Shown here one piece after another: positions 1 to 9,086 of a stretch of 64,000 bases of DNA. The position numbers and the translations under genes were made by a program. Numbering within the stretch: position 1 is the stretch's first letter; each line of letters begins with the position of its first letter. The DNA is from Pseudomonas sp. GM74 (lineage in GTDB: Bacteria; Pseudomonadota; Gammaproteobacteria; Pseudomonadales; Pseudomonadaceae). The stretch lies in contig NZ_AKJG01000003.1 of the NCBI RefSeq assembly GCF_000282455.1, positions 150,046 to 214,045 of the forward strand. The letters are read 5' to 3'. The notes below the pieces were generated by a model, which was not told the DNA's origin, made no database searches, and saw only the letters and a program-made list of their open reading frames with translations.

Positions 1-825
1 ACGCGCATCTTCAAGCGCGAAATTCCGGAACCGTTGCTGCGTTACGCAACGCAGATGATCCATCAGGAAAGCCTGTTCTTTGTCCTGCCGTTCTTTTTCA
101 TCACCACGACCTGGAACAGCGGCCAGCTGATTTTCACCGGGCTGCTGGGTGTCGCGGCGCTGATTTCGATCATCGACCCGCTTTACTACAAGTGGCTGGC
201 TCCCCGGCGCTGGGCGTTTCTGGCCCTGCACACCCTGACCCTGTTCGCCGCGCTGCTCACTGCATTGCCGGTGATCATGCACCTGACCACCGCGCAAAGT
301 TTCAAATGGGCACTGGGTATCTCGGTGCTGTTGTCGTTCCCGAGCCTGGCGTCGATCTTCCCGATTCGTACCCTGCGCAGTGCGCTGGCGATCTTGAGTA
401 TCACCCTGGGCATCGGCACCTTTGGCTGGGCGCTGCGCTCGTGGGTGCCGCCGGCGACGCTGTGGATGACCGATGTGGCCATCAGCACGCAGATGCAGGA
501 CCGCACGCCAGGTGCCAGCCTCGACGAAGTCAGCGCCGAGCAGATTCGCAATGGCGGGCTCTACGCCTACACCGCGATCAATGCCCCGCGTGGCCTGGAC
601 GAACGGATTTATCACGTCTGGCAGTTCAACGGTAAAGAGGTCGACCGCATCCCCCTGGATATTCGTGGCGGGCGCAAGGAAGGTTACCGGGCCTGGACCC
701 ACAAGCAGAACTTCCCGGGCAATCCGGCCGGCAAATGGCAGGTTCGGGTGCTGACCGAAGATGGTCAGGTGATCGGCGTGCTGCGTTTCAAAGTCACGGA
801 CAGCACAGCGATCAAAGAAAAGTAA
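1..825 (+). CDS. DUF5924/DUF2914 membrane protein (5' truncated)
   Basis: The reading frame is open from base 1, so the true start lies upstream of the window. The visible 274 residues begin with several hydrophobic helices, including an FFVLPFFFITT segment, then further helices to about residue 155. A soluble C-terminal domain follows, with WQFNGKEVDRIPLDIRGGR and a closing GKWQVRVLTEDGQVIG segment, which is the DUF2914 pattern. This architecture is annotated as DUF5924 in Pseudomonas, and its function is unknown. It probably sits in the inner membrane. The next gene begins 54 bp downstream and need not be co-transcribed. Confidence 0.8.
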   Translation, partial: TRIFKREIPEPLLRYATQMIHQESLFFVLPFFFITTTWNSGQLIFTGLLGVAALISIIDPLYYKWLAPRRWAFLALHTLTLFAALLTALPVIMHLTTAQSFKWALGISVLLSFPSLASIFPIRTLRSALAILSITLGIGTFGWALRSWVPPATLWMTDVAISTQMQDRTPGASLDEVSAEQIRNGGLYAYTAINAPRGLDERIYHVWQFNGKEVDRIPLDIRGGRKEGYRAWTHKQNFPGNPAGKWQVRVLTEDGQVIGVLRFKVTDSTAIKEK

Positions 826-879
826 TCCGGTTCGTGCTATTACGTAAATCTGCGTAATCACTGAACAAGCACGGAGCTT

Positions 880-2028
880 ATGATCAGCAGCACGATAGCC
901 GGCAACGCCCGATTGGACACGTCGATTGCCCCTGCGCGGTTGCGGGTGACGGGCGACTGGACGCTTGCCCATTACGCTGACCTCAAGCTGTTGAGCGAAA
1001 AACTCCACGGCCAGTACGACGCCAACACCCCCATCGACCTCAATGGCCTCGGTGCCCTCGACACCGCCGGCGCCTCGCTGTTGGTCGAGCTGCTCGGCTC
1101 CGAGCGCCTCGGCCGCTCCGCCGAACACCCGGATTGCACACTCTCCGCCGCCGATCGGGCGTTACTGCAAACCGTCTACTGCTCGTTGACCGATTTCTGT
1201 GTACCGATCAAGGAACCGGAAGTCAGCGTTGCCATTCAGTTGCTGACCCGCATTGGCCGCGCGGTGGACACCGTCTGGCAGGACACCCTGCAACTGCTGG
1301 GTTTCGTTGGCCTGATCATCGAAACCATCGTCCGCGGCCTGTTCCGTCCCAAGCGCTGGCGCGTCACGCCCATGATTGCCCACATCGAACAGACCGGTCT
1401 CGACGCCGCCCCCATCGTTGCGTTGCTGACTTTTCTGGTGGGCGCCGTGGTGGCGTTCCTCGGGTCGACGGTGCTGGCCACTTTCGGCGCCACGGTCTTC
1501 ACCGTGGACCTGGTGGGATTTGCCTTCCTGCGCGAATTCGGTGTGTTGCTGACCGCGATCCTGATGGCCGGGCGCACCGCCAGTGCGTTCACGGCGCAAA
1601 TCGGTTCGATGAAGGCCAACGAGGAAATCGACGCCATCCGCACCCTGGGCCTCGACCCCGTGGAGTTGCTGGTGGTGCCGCGGGTCCTGGCGTTGCTGAT
1701 CGCCCTGCCGATGCTGACCTTCCTGGCGATGCTGTCGGGGATTATCGGCGGTGCCGTGGTCTGCGCGGTGGCACTGGATATCTCGCCGGCGATGTTCCTG
1801 TCGCTGCTGCAAACGGACATCGGCGTTCAGCACTTTCTGGTAGGGATCGTCAAAGCGCCGGTGTTCGCCTTCCTCATTGCCGCCATCGGTTGTCTTGAAG
1901 GCTTCAAGGTCAGTGGCAGCGCTGAGTCTGTGGGCGCGCACACCACGTCGAGTGTGGTGCAGTCGATTTTCGTGGTGATCGTGATGGATGCGATCGCCGC
2001 GATGTTTTTCATGGAGATGGGTTGGTGA
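880..2028 (+). CDS. MlaE-family ABC permease with N-terminal STAS domain
   Basis: The protein has 382 residues. The first ~100 are a STAS-like domain (PIDLNGLGALDTAGASLLVE), and the rest is a MlaE-type permease with about five membrane helices and the family core (FLREFGVLLTAILMAGRTAS, IGSMKANEEIDAIRTLGLDP). It should be the inner-membrane permease of a phospholipid-type transporter. It overlaps the ATPase gene by GTGA and heads a four-gene operon with ATPase, MCE protein and lipoprotein. The STAS domain is fused here, whereas the classical mla operon encodes it separately as MlaB. It is distinct from the main mla/ttg2 locus because a lipoprotein replaces MlaC. Confidence 0.9.
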   Translation: MISSTIAGNARLDTSIAPARLRVTGDWTLAHYADLKLLSEKLHGQYDANTPIDLNGLGALDTAGASLLVELLGSERLGRSAEHPDCTLSAADRALLQTVYCSLTDFCVPIKEPEVSVAIQLLTRIGRAVDTVWQDTLQLLGFVGLIIETIVRGLFRPKRWRVTPMIAHIEQTGLDAAPIVALLTFLVGAVVAFLGSTVLATFGATVFTVDLVGFAFLREFGVLLTAILMAGRTASAFTAQIGSMKANEEIDAIRTLGLDPVELLVVPRVLALLIALPMLTFLAMLSGIIGGAVVCAVALDISPAMFLSLLQTDIGVQHFLVGIVKAPVFAFLIAAIGCLEGFKVSGSAESVGAHTTSSVVQSIFVVIVMDAIAAMFFMEMGW

Positions 2029-2828
2029 GTCGTATCCCCCGAGCGCCCTCCGAGGCGGTGATTGAAGTCCGAGGGTTGTGCAACCGCTTTGGAAGCCAGA
2101 GCGTGCACGAGAACCTCGACCTGGATTTGTACAAGGGTGAAATCCTTGCCGTGGTTGGGGGCTCCGGCAGCGGCAAATCGGTGCTGCTGCGCAGCATTGT
2201 CGGGTTGCGTCAGCCCAGCGAAGGGGTGGTGAAAGTCTTCGGCAAGAACCTGCCAACCTTGCCGGAGCACGAGCGCTCGCTGGTGGAGCGGCGATTCGGC
2301 GTGCTGTTCCAGAAAGGCGCGCTGTTCTCTTCGCTGACCGTGACCGAGAACGTCGCCCTGCCGCTGATCGAACATGCCGGCTTGAGCCGCAGCGACGCCG
2401 AGCACCTCGCGGCAGTGAAAATGGCCCTGGCCGGGTTGCCGTTGTCGGCGGCGGAGAAGTACCCCGCGTCGCTGTCCGGCGGCATGATCAAGCGCGCCGC
2501 CCTGGCCCGGGCATTGGCGCTGGACCCGGACATCCTGTTTCTTGACGAGCCCACCGCCGGTCTCGACCCGATCGGCGCTGCTGCGTTCGACCAACTGATC
2601 CTGACCCTGCGCGATGCTTTAGGCCTGAGTGTCTTTCTGGTGACCCACGACCTCGACACGCTCTACACCATCACCGACCGGGTGGCGGTGCTGGCGCAGA
2701 AAAAAGTGCTGGTGGCAGACGCCATCGACAAGGTGTCGGAGACCAACGACGCGTGGATTCACGAATACTTCCATGGCCCTCGCGGCCGCGCGGCATTGAC
2801 GGCCGCCCAACAGCTCAAAGAGGTCTGA
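2025..2828 (+). CDS. ABC transporter ATP-binding protein (MlaF-like)
   Basis: This ATPase of 267 residues carries Walker A GGSGSGKSVLLR, signature LSGGMIKRAALARAL and Walker B ILFLDEPTAGLDP, followed by the switch histidine in LVTHDLD. GTG at 2025 is preferred over TTG at 2022 because it gives a GTGA overlap with the permease stop and has GGAG a few bases upstream. It should power the MlaE-type permease encoded immediately before it. The MCE gene begins one base after its stop, so the genes are translationally coupled. Confidence 0.9.
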   Translation: MSRIPRAPSEAVIEVRGLCNRFGSQSVHENLDLDLYKGEILAVVGGSGSGKSVLLRSIVGLRQPSEGVVKVFGKNLPTLPEHERSLVERRFGVLFQKGALFSSLTVTENVALPLIEHAGLSRSDAEHLAAVKMALAGLPLSAAEKYPASLSGGMIKRAALARALALDPDILFLDEPTAGLDPIGAAAFDQLILTLRDALGLSVFLVTHDLDTLYTITDRVAVLAQKKVLVADAIDKVSETNDAWIHEYFHGPRGRAALTAAQQLKEV

Positions 2829-2829
2829 C

Positions 2830-3768
2830 ATGGAAACCCGAGCCCATCATGTATTGATCGGCCTGTTCACCGTGATTGTGGTGACGGCTGCGCTGTTGTT
2901 CGGCCTGTGGCTGGCCAAGTCCAGTGTCGACACCGAGTTCAAGGACTACGAAGTCGTGTTCAACGAGGCGGTCAGCGGATTGTCCAAGGGCAGTTCGGTG
3001 CAGTACAGCGGGATCAAGGTCGGCGACGTGATTTCGCTGCGCCTGGACCCGAAAGACCCGCGCCGGGTGCTGGCGCGAATTCGCCTGGCCGGCGATACCC
3101 CGGTCAAGGAAGACACCCAGGCCAAACTGGCCCTGACCGGTGTCACCGGGACCTCGATCATCCAGCTCAGCGGCGGCACGCCACAGAGCCCGACGCTCAA
3201 GGGCAAGGACGGCAACCTGCCGACCATTGTCGCCTCGCCCTCGCCCATCGCCCGCCTGCTCAATGACAGCGAAGATCTGATGGCCGGGGTGACCACGCTG
3301 ATGCATAACGCCAACCTGATGTTCTCTACGGAAAACATCGAACGCATCAGCAATACCCTGGAGCACCTGGAGCAAACCACCGGGACCATTGCCGAGCAGC
3401 GCGGCGATATTCGCCAGGCCATGCAGCAACTGACCTCGGTCGGCAAGCAGGCCAACACCATGCTGGAGCAGACCACGGCGCTGATGCGCAATGCCAACGG
3501 GCTGCTCAATGAGCATGGCAAGGAAGCGCTGGGCAGCGCCGAGCAAGCGATGAAGTCGCTGCAGGAAAGCAGCGCCACCCTCAACAAACTGATCACCGCC
3601 AATCAGGATTCGCTCAACAGCGGCATGCAAGGCCTCAGTGGCCTGGGCCCGGCCGTACACGAGATGCGCGAAACCCTGTCCTCGCTGCGCGCAATTACCA
3701 AACGCCTGGAGGCCAACCCCAGCGGTTACCTGCTGGGCGGTGACAAGACCAAGGAATTCACACCATGA
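2830..3768 (+). CDS. MCE (MlaD/PqiB-type) lipid-binding protein
   Basis: The protein has 312 residues. One N-terminal membrane helix (about residues 7-29) anchors it. A single MCE domain follows (about 40-120: NEAVSGLSKGSSVQYSGIKVG, LTGVTGTSIIQLSGG). The remainder is long and helical, Gln/Asn-rich and probably coiled coil (about 150-290). MCE proteins form rings that pass lipids across the periplasm, and the long helical tail may extend that conduit. It lies between the ATPase and the lipoprotein genes, overlapping the latter by ATGA. Confidence 0.9.
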   Translation: METRAHHVLIGLFTVIVVTAALLFGLWLAKSSVDTEFKDYEVVFNEAVSGLSKGSSVQYSGIKVGDVISLRLDPKDPRRVLARIRLAGDTPVKEDTQAKLALTGVTGTSIIQLSGGTPQSPTLKGKDGNLPTIVASPSPIARLLNDSEDLMAGVTTLMHNANLMFSTENIERISNTLEHLEQTTGTIAEQRGDIRQAMQQLTSVGKQANTMLEQTTALMRNANGLLNEHGKEALGSAEQAMKSLQESSATLNKLITANQDSLNSGMQGLSGLGPAVHEMRETLSSLRAITKRLEANPSGYLLGGDKTKEFTP

Positions 3769-4388
3769 AGCTGATTCGGATTGCCCTTTTCACTGGCTTC
3801 ACGTTGATCAGTTCGTGCTCGATCCTGCCCAAGCCAGAGCCCTTCGAGGTCTATCGATTGCCGTCGGCCCAGAGCGCATCGACCAGCCATGGCATGCCGC
3901 AGCGCTGGTCGCTGCGCCTGAGCAAATTCCAGTCCAGCGAAGCGTTGAACAGTCCGAACATTGCAGTGATTCCTCAAGGCGATGTGCTCAGTCACTACAA
4001 GGGTTCACGCTGGAGCGACCCGGCGCCGGTACTGGTACGCAATCGCCTGCTGGAAGGTTTCCAGCATGACGGACGGGTGCCGTTGTTGAGCACCGATGAC
4101 AGCATTTTCCAGACCGATCTTGAATTGGGCGGCAGCCTGCAGGCGTTCCAGACTGAATACCAGGGCACGAGTGCCAGCGCGGTCGTGCGTCTGGATGCAT
4201 TGCTGGTGCGCAGTTACGACCAGCGCATCCTCGCCAGCCGCCGCTTTGAAGTGCGCCAGCCTTTGAGCAATGTGCAGGTTCCGGCGGTGGTGGTCGGGTT
4301 CGGTCAGGCGAATGATCAGTTGACCGCGCAGGTGGTGAACTGGGCGGTGGAGCAAGGACAGAAATTGGCGCCACCACCAAGACCTTAA
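3765..4388 (+). CDS. ABC-type transport auxiliary lipoprotein (PqiC-like)
   Basis: The protein has 207 residues with a lipoprotein signal ending in LISSC (Cys near residue 18). The mature part matches the ABC transport auxiliary family (PqiC/DUF330): an early EVYRLPS strand, VRNRLLEGFQHDGRVP, then LDALLVRSYDQRILASRRFEV. It is probably an outer-membrane partner that receives or supplies lipid for the MCE protein. It is the last gene of the operon, and a REP doublet follows 18 bp after its stop. No other function is suggested. Confidence 0.85.
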   Translation: MKLIRIALFTGFTLISSCSILPKPEPFEVYRLPSAQSASTSHGMPQRWSLRLSKFQSSEALNSPNIAVIPQGDVLSHYKGSRWSDPAPVLVRNRLLEGFQHDGRVPLLSTDDSIFQTDLELGGSLQAFQTEYQGTSASAVVRLDALLVRSYDQRILASRRFEVRQPLSNVQVPAVVVGFGQANDQLTAQVVNWAVEQGQKLAPPPRP

Positions 4389-4406
4389 GGTAAGAACACA
4401 GCCCCC

Positions 4407-4498
4407 CTGTGGGAGCGGGCTTGCTCGCGAAGGCGGCGTATCAGGCAACATTAATGTCGACTGACACTCCCTCTTCGCGAGCAAGCCCGCTCCCACAG
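4407..4498. repeat. REP doublet (REPIN-like), copy 1
   Basis: Two inverted copies of GTGGGAGCGGGCTTGC plus a TCGCGAAG extension face each other across about 45 bp. It lies between convergent genes and may also act as a bidirectional terminator. The same design recurs at 13261, 17198 and 22972, with variants at 25862 and 48692. Confidence 0.9.
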
Positions 4499-4517
4499 TT
4501 GATTTGTGTCGGCTGTA

Positions 4518-5168
4518 TCAGCGCTGCAAAAACGCCTGATGCAACTCAGCCAGCGTTTCAAAGTGATACGCCGGCGCTTCGGCGCTCAACTCTTCATGGC
4601 TGCCGAACCCGTAACCCACCGCCGCCGCGTCCAGGCCGTTGCTGCGTGCCCCGATCAAATCGTGCTTGCGGTCGCCGATCATCAGGGTGGTGGCCGGGTC
4701 CAGGTTTTCTTCGGCCATCAGGTGAGCGATCAGCTCGACCTTGTTGGTTCGGGTGCCATCCAGTTCGCTGCCGTAAATCACCTTGAAGTGTTTGGCAAAG
4801 TCGAAATGCCGGGCGATTTCACGGGCGAACACCCAGGGTTTCGAGGTGGCAATGTACAGCTGCCGCCCTTGTCCGCCCAGGGTTTCCAGCAGCGGTGTGA
4901 CACCATCGAACACGCGGTTTTCGTAGAGGCCGGTGACCTTGAAGCGCTCGCGATAGAAATTCACCGCCTCCCAGGCCCTGGCTTCATCGAAGTCATAGAA
5001 CTGCATGAACGCCTGCAACAGCGGCGGGCCGATGAAGTGTTCGAGTTTGGCCAGGTTCGGCTCATCGATACCCAGTTTGCCCAGGGCGAACTGGATCGAA
5101 CGGGTGATGCCCTCACGTGGATCGGTGAGGGTGCCATCGAGGTCGAACAAAACGGTTTGGTAATGCAT
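4518..5168 (-). CDS. HAD-family hydrolase, phosphoglycolate phosphatase-like
   Basis: The protein has 216 residues from ATG 5168, which is favoured over a TTG at 5198 because the product then starts MHYQTVLFDLDGTLTD as expected. HAD motifs are complete: FDLDGTLTD (nucleophile and acid/base Asp), IATSKP (motif II), the TNKVELI lysine (motif III) and MIGDRKHDLIGA (motif IV). A helical cap lies between motifs I and II. It is a cytosolic Mg-dependent phosphatase; the substrate cannot be told from sequence. It is 26 bp downstream of the gamma-carbonic anhydrase-like gene on the same strand, so probably co-transcribed. Confidence 0.85.
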   Translation of the reverse strand: MHYQTVLFDLDGTLTDPREGITRSIQFALGKLGIDEPNLAKLEHFIGPPLLQAFMQFYDFDEARAWEAVNFYRERFKVTGLYENRVFDGVTPLLETLGGQGRQLYIATSKPWVFAREIARHFDFAKHFKVIYGSELDGTRTNKVELIAHLMAEENLDPATTLMIGDRKHDLIGARSNGLDAAAVGYGFGSHEELSAEAPAYHFETLAELHQAFLQR

Positions 5169-5194
5169 GTCGAATCCTGAATAAGGGGGCCGGG

Positions 5195-5740
5195 TCAAAG
5201 CTGGTCGTAGCCTTCGGCCAGATGCAGGTCCTTGAGCTTCACGTAATTCGCCGCGCTGTAGGTGAAAAAGGCCCGTTCCTTGTCCGTCAGCGGGCGGATC
5301 TGCTTCACCGGGCTGCCCACATACAGGAAGCCACTTTGCAGATGCTTGCCCGGCGGCACCAGGCTGCCGGCGCCGATGATCACGTCATCGTCGACCACCG
5401 CACCGTCCATGACGATGCTGCCCATGCCGATCAACACCCGGCTGCCTATCGAACAACCATGCAGCATGACCTTGTGGGCGATGGTCACGTCATCGCCGAT
5501 CAGCAGTGGAAAACCGTCGGAGTTGAACGGCCCTGCGTGGGTGATGTGCAACACGCAGCCATCCTGCACGCTGGTGCGCGCGCCAATGCGGATTCGGTGC
5601 ATGTCGCCACGGATCACGGTCAGCGGCCAGACCGAGCTGTCTTCGCCAATTTCAACATCGCCGATCACCACTGCCGAGCCGTCGACAAAAGCGCCTTTAC
5701 CCAACAGCGGCGTGTGGTTCTGATAGTTGCGAAGGTTCAC
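5195..5740 (-). CDS. Gamma-carbonic anhydrase family hexapeptide protein
   Basis: Start GTG 5740 gives 181 residues beginning MNLRNYQNHTPLLGKGAF, the usual family length; an in-frame extension to 5842 has no family match. The protein is a left-handed beta-helix with hexapeptide repeats (VVIGDVEIGEDSSVWPLTVI, IGDDVTIAHKVMLHG). The metal-binding histidines are at RIRIGARTSVQDGCVLHITH and AHKVMLHG. Relatives include YrdA/PaaY/CaiE-type proteins; carbonic anhydrase activity is proven for few, so the reaction is inferred. It is divergent from prlC with 88 bp between the starts. Confidence 0.88.
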   Translation of the reverse strand: MNLRNYQNHTPLLGKGAFVDGSAVVIGDVEIGEDSSVWPLTVIRGDMHRIRIGARTSVQDGCVLHITHAGPFNSDGFPLLIGDDVTIAHKVMLHGCSIGSRVLIGMGSIVMDGAVVDDDVIIGAGSLVPPGKHLQSGFLYVGSPVKQIRPLTDKERAFFTYSAANYVKLKDLHLAEGYDQL

Positions 5741-5828
5741 GATAGGGTTTCTCTCTGTTGCTGATAGCTGCGGTGAACGTCGATTGTAATTAAGATGGCT
5801 ACATGTTTCTCCAGCCAAGGTATCAACC

Positions 5829-7880
5829 GTGAGCGTGAACAACCCTCTTTTGCAGTCCTATGACCTGCCGCCGTTCTCCGCCATCCGCGCCGAACACGTA
5901 CAACCGGCCATTGAACAGATCCTGGCTGACAACCGTGCCGCTATCGTCGAGATCCTCAAGACCCAGGTCAAACAGCCAACGTGGGCTGGCCTGGTACTGG
6001 CGATGGACGAACTCAACGACCGCCTGGGCGCCGCCTGGAGCCCGGTCAGCCACCTCAATGCCGTGTGCAACAGCGCTGAACTGCGTGAAGCCTACGAGTC
6101 GTGCCTGCCGGCCTTGAGCGCCTATTCCACCGAGATGGGCCAGAACCGCGAACTGTTCCAGGCCTTCGAAGCCCTGGCCAGCAGCCCGGAAGCGGCCGGT
6201 TTCGACGTCGCGCAGAAAACTATCCTGGAACACTCCCTGCGTGACTTCCGTCTGTCGGGTATCGACCTGCCGGAAGCCGAACAGAAGCGTTATGCCGAAG
6301 TGCAGAGCAAACTGTCCGAACTGGGCAGCCGTTTTTCCAACCAGTTGCTCGACGCCACTCAGGCGTGGACCAAGCACATCACCGATGAAGCTGCCCTCAC
6401 CGGCCTGACCGACTCGGCCAAGGCGCAAATGGCCGCCGCAGCTCAAGCCAAGGATCTGGACGGCTGGCTGATCACCCTGGAATTCCCGAGCTATTACGCG
6501 GTGATGACCTACGCCCAGGACCGCGCACTGCGTGAAGAAGTCTACGCGGCCTACTGCACCCGTGCGTCGGACCAGGGCCCGAATGCCGGCCAGAACGACA
6601 ATGGCCCGGTCATGGAAGAAATCCTCGATCTGCGTCAGGAGCTGGCCAAGCTCCTGGGTTTCAGCAGTTTCTCCGAACTGAGCCTGGCGACCAAAATGGC
6701 TGAGTCCAGCGATCAGGTGCTGAGTTTCCTGCGCGACCTGGCCAAGCGCAGCAAGCCGTTCGCCGCCCAGGATCTGGAACAGCTCAAGGCTTATGCCGCC
6801 GAACAAGGCTGCCCGGACCTGCAAAGCTGGGACAGCGGTTTCTACGGTGAAAAACTCCGTGAACAGCGTTACAGCGTTGCCCAGGAAGCCCTGCGCGCCT
6901 ACTTCCCGATCGACAAGGTGCTCAGCGGCCTGTTCGCCATCGTCCAGCGCCTGTACGGCATCGAGATTGCCGAGCAGAAAGGCTTCGACACCTGGCACCC
7001 GGATGTCCGCCTGTTTGAAATCAAGGAAAACGGCCAGCACGTCGGACGCTTCTTCTTCGACCTCTACGCCCGTGCCAACAAGCGTGGCGGTGCCTGGATG
7101 GACGGCGCACGCGACCGTCGTCGCACCGCTGGCGGTGTATTGCAAAGCCCGGTGGCCAACCTTGTGTGCAATTTCACCCCGGCCGACAGCGGCAAGCCTG
7201 CTCTGCTGACCCACGACGAAGTCACCACCTTGTTCCACGAGTTCGGTCACGGCCTGCATCACCTGCTGACCCGCGTCGAGCATGCTGGCGTGTCCGGCAT
7301 CAACGGCGTGGCCTGGGATGCGGTCGAGCTGCCGAGCCAGTTCATGGAGAACTGGTGCTGGGAGCCTGAAGGCCTGGCGCTGATTTCCGGTCACTATGAA
7401 TCCGGCGAACCGCTGCCTCAGGACTTGCTCGGGAAAATGCTCGCGGCGAAAAACTTCCAGTCCGGCCTGATGATGGTTCGCCAACTGGAGTTCTCCCTGT
7501 TCGACTTCGAACTGCACGCCACCCACGGCGATGGCCGCAGCGTGCTGCAAGTGCTCGAAGGCGTGCGGGACGAGGTTTCGGTGATGCGTCCGCCGGCCTA
7601 CAACCGTTTCCCTAATAGCTTTGCGCACATCTTCGCCGGTGGTTACGCCGCGGGTTACTACAGCTACAAATGGGCTGAAGTGCTGTCCGCCGATGCGTTC
7701 TCGAAGTTCGAAGAAGAGGGAGTGCTCAACGCCGACACCGGTCGTGCGTTCCGCGAAGCAATCCTGGCCCGTGGCGGCTCCCAGGAGCCGATGGTGCTGT
7801 TCGTCGACTTCCGTGGTCGTGAGCCATCAATTGACGCACTCTTGCGCCACAGCGGCCTGAGTGAGGACGCAGCAGCATGA
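5829..7880 (+). CDS. prlC: Oligopeptidase A (M3 metallopeptidase)
   Basis: The product has 683 residues from GTG 5829, starting MSVNNPLLQSYDLPPFSAI as in other PrlC proteins. The M3 zinc motif LFHEFGHGLHHLL lies near residue 470, with the distal glutamate in the downstream GVAWDAVELPSQFMENW segment. OpdA/PrlC is a cytosolic endopeptidase that degrades short peptides, including cleaved signal peptides. The stop overlaps yheV by ATGA, making a two-gene operon. A 601-residue open frame on the opposite strand here is a high-GC codon shadow. Confidence 0.96.
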   Translation: MSVNNPLLQSYDLPPFSAIRAEHVQPAIEQILADNRAAIVEILKTQVKQPTWAGLVLAMDELNDRLGAAWSPVSHLNAVCNSAELREAYESCLPALSAYSTEMGQNRELFQAFEALASSPEAAGFDVAQKTILEHSLRDFRLSGIDLPEAEQKRYAEVQSKLSELGSRFSNQLLDATQAWTKHITDEAALTGLTDSAKAQMAAAAQAKDLDGWLITLEFPSYYAVMTYAQDRALREEVYAAYCTRASDQGPNAGQNDNGPVMEEILDLRQELAKLLGFSSFSELSLATKMAESSDQVLSFLRDLAKRSKPFAAQDLEQLKAYAAEQGCPDLQSWDSGFYGEKLREQRYSVAQEALRAYFPIDKVLSGLFAIVQRLYGIEIAEQKGFDTWHPDVRLFEIKENGQHVGRFFFDLYARANKRGGAWMDGARDRRRTAGGVLQSPVANLVCNFTPADSGKPALLTHDEVTTLFHEFGHGLHHLLTRVEHAGVSGINGVAWDAVELPSQFMENWCWEPEGLALISGHYESGEPLPQDLLGKMLAAKNFQSGLMMVRQLEFSLFDFELHATHGDGRSVLQVLEGVRDEVSVMRPPAYNRFPNSFAHIFAGGYAAGYYSYKWAEVLSADAFSKFEEEGVLNADTGRAFREAILARGGSQEPMVLFVDFRGREPSIDALLRHSGLSEDAAA

Positions 7881-8164
7881 GTGAGGGGCCTGTGATTACG
7901 AAAAAACGCTTTATCGCCGGGGCGGTCTGCCCGGCATGCAGCGAACCGGACAAATTGATGATGTGGAACGAAGATCAGGTCCCGCACAGAGAGTGCGTAG
8001 CCTGCGGTTACTCCGACACACTCAATGAGCAAGGGCTGTCGGTGCCCAAGGAGTTGGGCACGCGAGTTAATACCAGCGCACTCAAACCCGCTGACACCAA
8101 GGTTCAGGCGGTTCAGTTCTTCCCTAATCCGAAACTGAAAAAAAAGCCTGACGAACAAACCTGA
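7877..8164 (+). CDS. yheV: YheV-like zinc-ribbon protein
   Basis: This 95-residue protein has two CxxC pairs, CPAC (residues 15-18) and CVAC (38-41), typical of a small zinc ribbon, then a basic tail (KLKKKPDE). YheV homologues are conserved in gammaproteobacteria without a known biochemical role. Overlap with prlC (ATGA) indicates translational coupling. A strong bidirectional terminator follows directly. Confidence 0.85.
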   Translation: MSEGPVITKKRFIAGAVCPACSEPDKLMMWNEDQVPHRECVACGYSDTLNEQGLSVPKELGTRVNTSALKPADTKVQAVQFFPNPKLKKKPDEQT

Positions 8165-8170
8165 GTGAAA

Positions 8171-8205
8171 AAAGCCCCCGTTGCGCAATGCCGTGGGGGC
8201 TTTCT
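8171..8205. terminator. Bidirectional intrinsic terminator
   Basis: The stem AAAGCCCCC (8171-8179) pairs with GGGGGCTTT (8195-8203), followed by a T-rich run on the plus strand and an A-rich run on the other side. It sits between the convergent yheV and phosphatase genes and can serve both. Confidence 0.85.
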
Positions 8206-8850
8206 TTATTCGATATGAGCGGACTTGAACCAGCTCTTCATCGAGCACGCGGCGAACGGGCTGGTGCTGCAATCGCCATTGGCCAGGGCCGTGCGCAGTT
8301 TTTCCACGTCGGCCTGCATCATGTAGCGAATGCCGTCCTTGAAGTGGGTGCTGTCGCCGAAGCCACCCTGAGTCATTTCGTTCAGGGCCTCCTCCTTGGT
8401 CCAGCCCTGGATGACAACCCGGTACATGGCAGCCATCAGGCCGGTACGGTCGGAACCGTGTTTACAGTGCATCAGCACCGGGCCTTTGGCTTCGGCAGAC
8501 TGAATGGCGCGCAAGGCCTTTAGCACATCGGCGTCGTCCACATGGTTGGTGCGATAAGGCAACTGTACTTGCGTGATGCCTGGCATAGACAACCAACTGG
8601 AGTCTGCTTCAGGCAGGAAGTTGATCACCGTGCCCACCTTGAGTTTCTCCAGCAGCGGCACCGCGCCCTTGTCCGGCAAGGCACTGCGATAGAGCGTCGG
8701 TGACATTTGAAAGAGGTTGTATTGCTTCTCGATCGGTTGAGCCCAGTCTGCCGGACGGTGCATCGTGCTGTCGTCAGCAAATGCCGGTGTCAGGTTAACG
8801 AGTGCAACGAGCGACAGGCAGATTGCAGATATGAATCGTGGTAAGGACAT
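8206..8850 (-). CDS. Exported dual-specificity/tyrosine phosphatase family protein
   Basis: The protein has 214 residues from ATG 8850, the start that places a signal peptide first (MSLPRFISAICLSLVALV...TPAFA). A frame extension to 9021 adds a non-signal leader and is less likely. The catalytic loop HCKHGSDRTG (Cys-x5-Arg) is intact, with a candidate general-acid Asp in the preceding VDDADV region. It is probably a periplasmic phosphatase of the PTP/DSP superfamily; the substrate could be protein, phosphoinositide or inorganic. Its start is followed upstream by the terminator of the next minus-strand gene, so it has its own promoter. Confidence 0.8.
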   Translation of the reverse strand: MSLPRFISAICLSLVALVNLTPAFADDSTMHRPADWAQPIEKQYNLFQMSPTLYRSALPDKGAVPLLEKLKVGTVINFLPEADSSWLSMPGITQVQLPYRTNHVDDADVLKALRAIQSAEAKGPVLMHCKHGSDRTGLMAAMYRVVIQGWTKEEALNEMTQGGFGDSTHFKDGIRYMMQADVEKLRTALANGDCSTSPFAACSMKSWFKSAHIE

Positions 8851-9010
8851 GCTTGAGCGACCGTTCTGAAAGGGACGGGAGATGCTGGCAAGGATCAGCC
8901 ACGCCCGGTCAAAGGCCTGTGAGAGGGCTGTCAAAGAATCGTGAAGCTGACGGGATGATGAATTCATCAAGGATCGAGCCTCGTTCATTGAAAGAGCATT
9001 GTTGTAGGCG

Positions 9011-9056
9011 AAAAAAATCAACCCCGTTCGATTATTAACTTCGACCGGGACTGATT
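9011..9056 (-). terminator. Intrinsic terminator of the dockerin-like gene
   Basis: An imperfect hairpin (AATCA/TGATT, CCCG/CGGG, TCGA/TCGA) at 9016-9056 is followed on the minus strand by seven T. It lies 30 bp past the stop of the 9087-9392 gene and separates it from the phosphatase gene. Confidence 0.7.
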
Positions 9057-9086
9057 AATAAAAATATATTTGCCTGGACCTTTGGT

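Noticed and set aside
4407..4498. Repeated palindromes as a CRISPR array
   Set aside because: Units are scattered singly across the window with no regular repeat-spacer series and no cas genes.
5823..7628. 601-codon open frame antisense to prlC
   Set aside because: It is a high-GC third-position shadow of a clear M3 peptidase; no start signal or family features.
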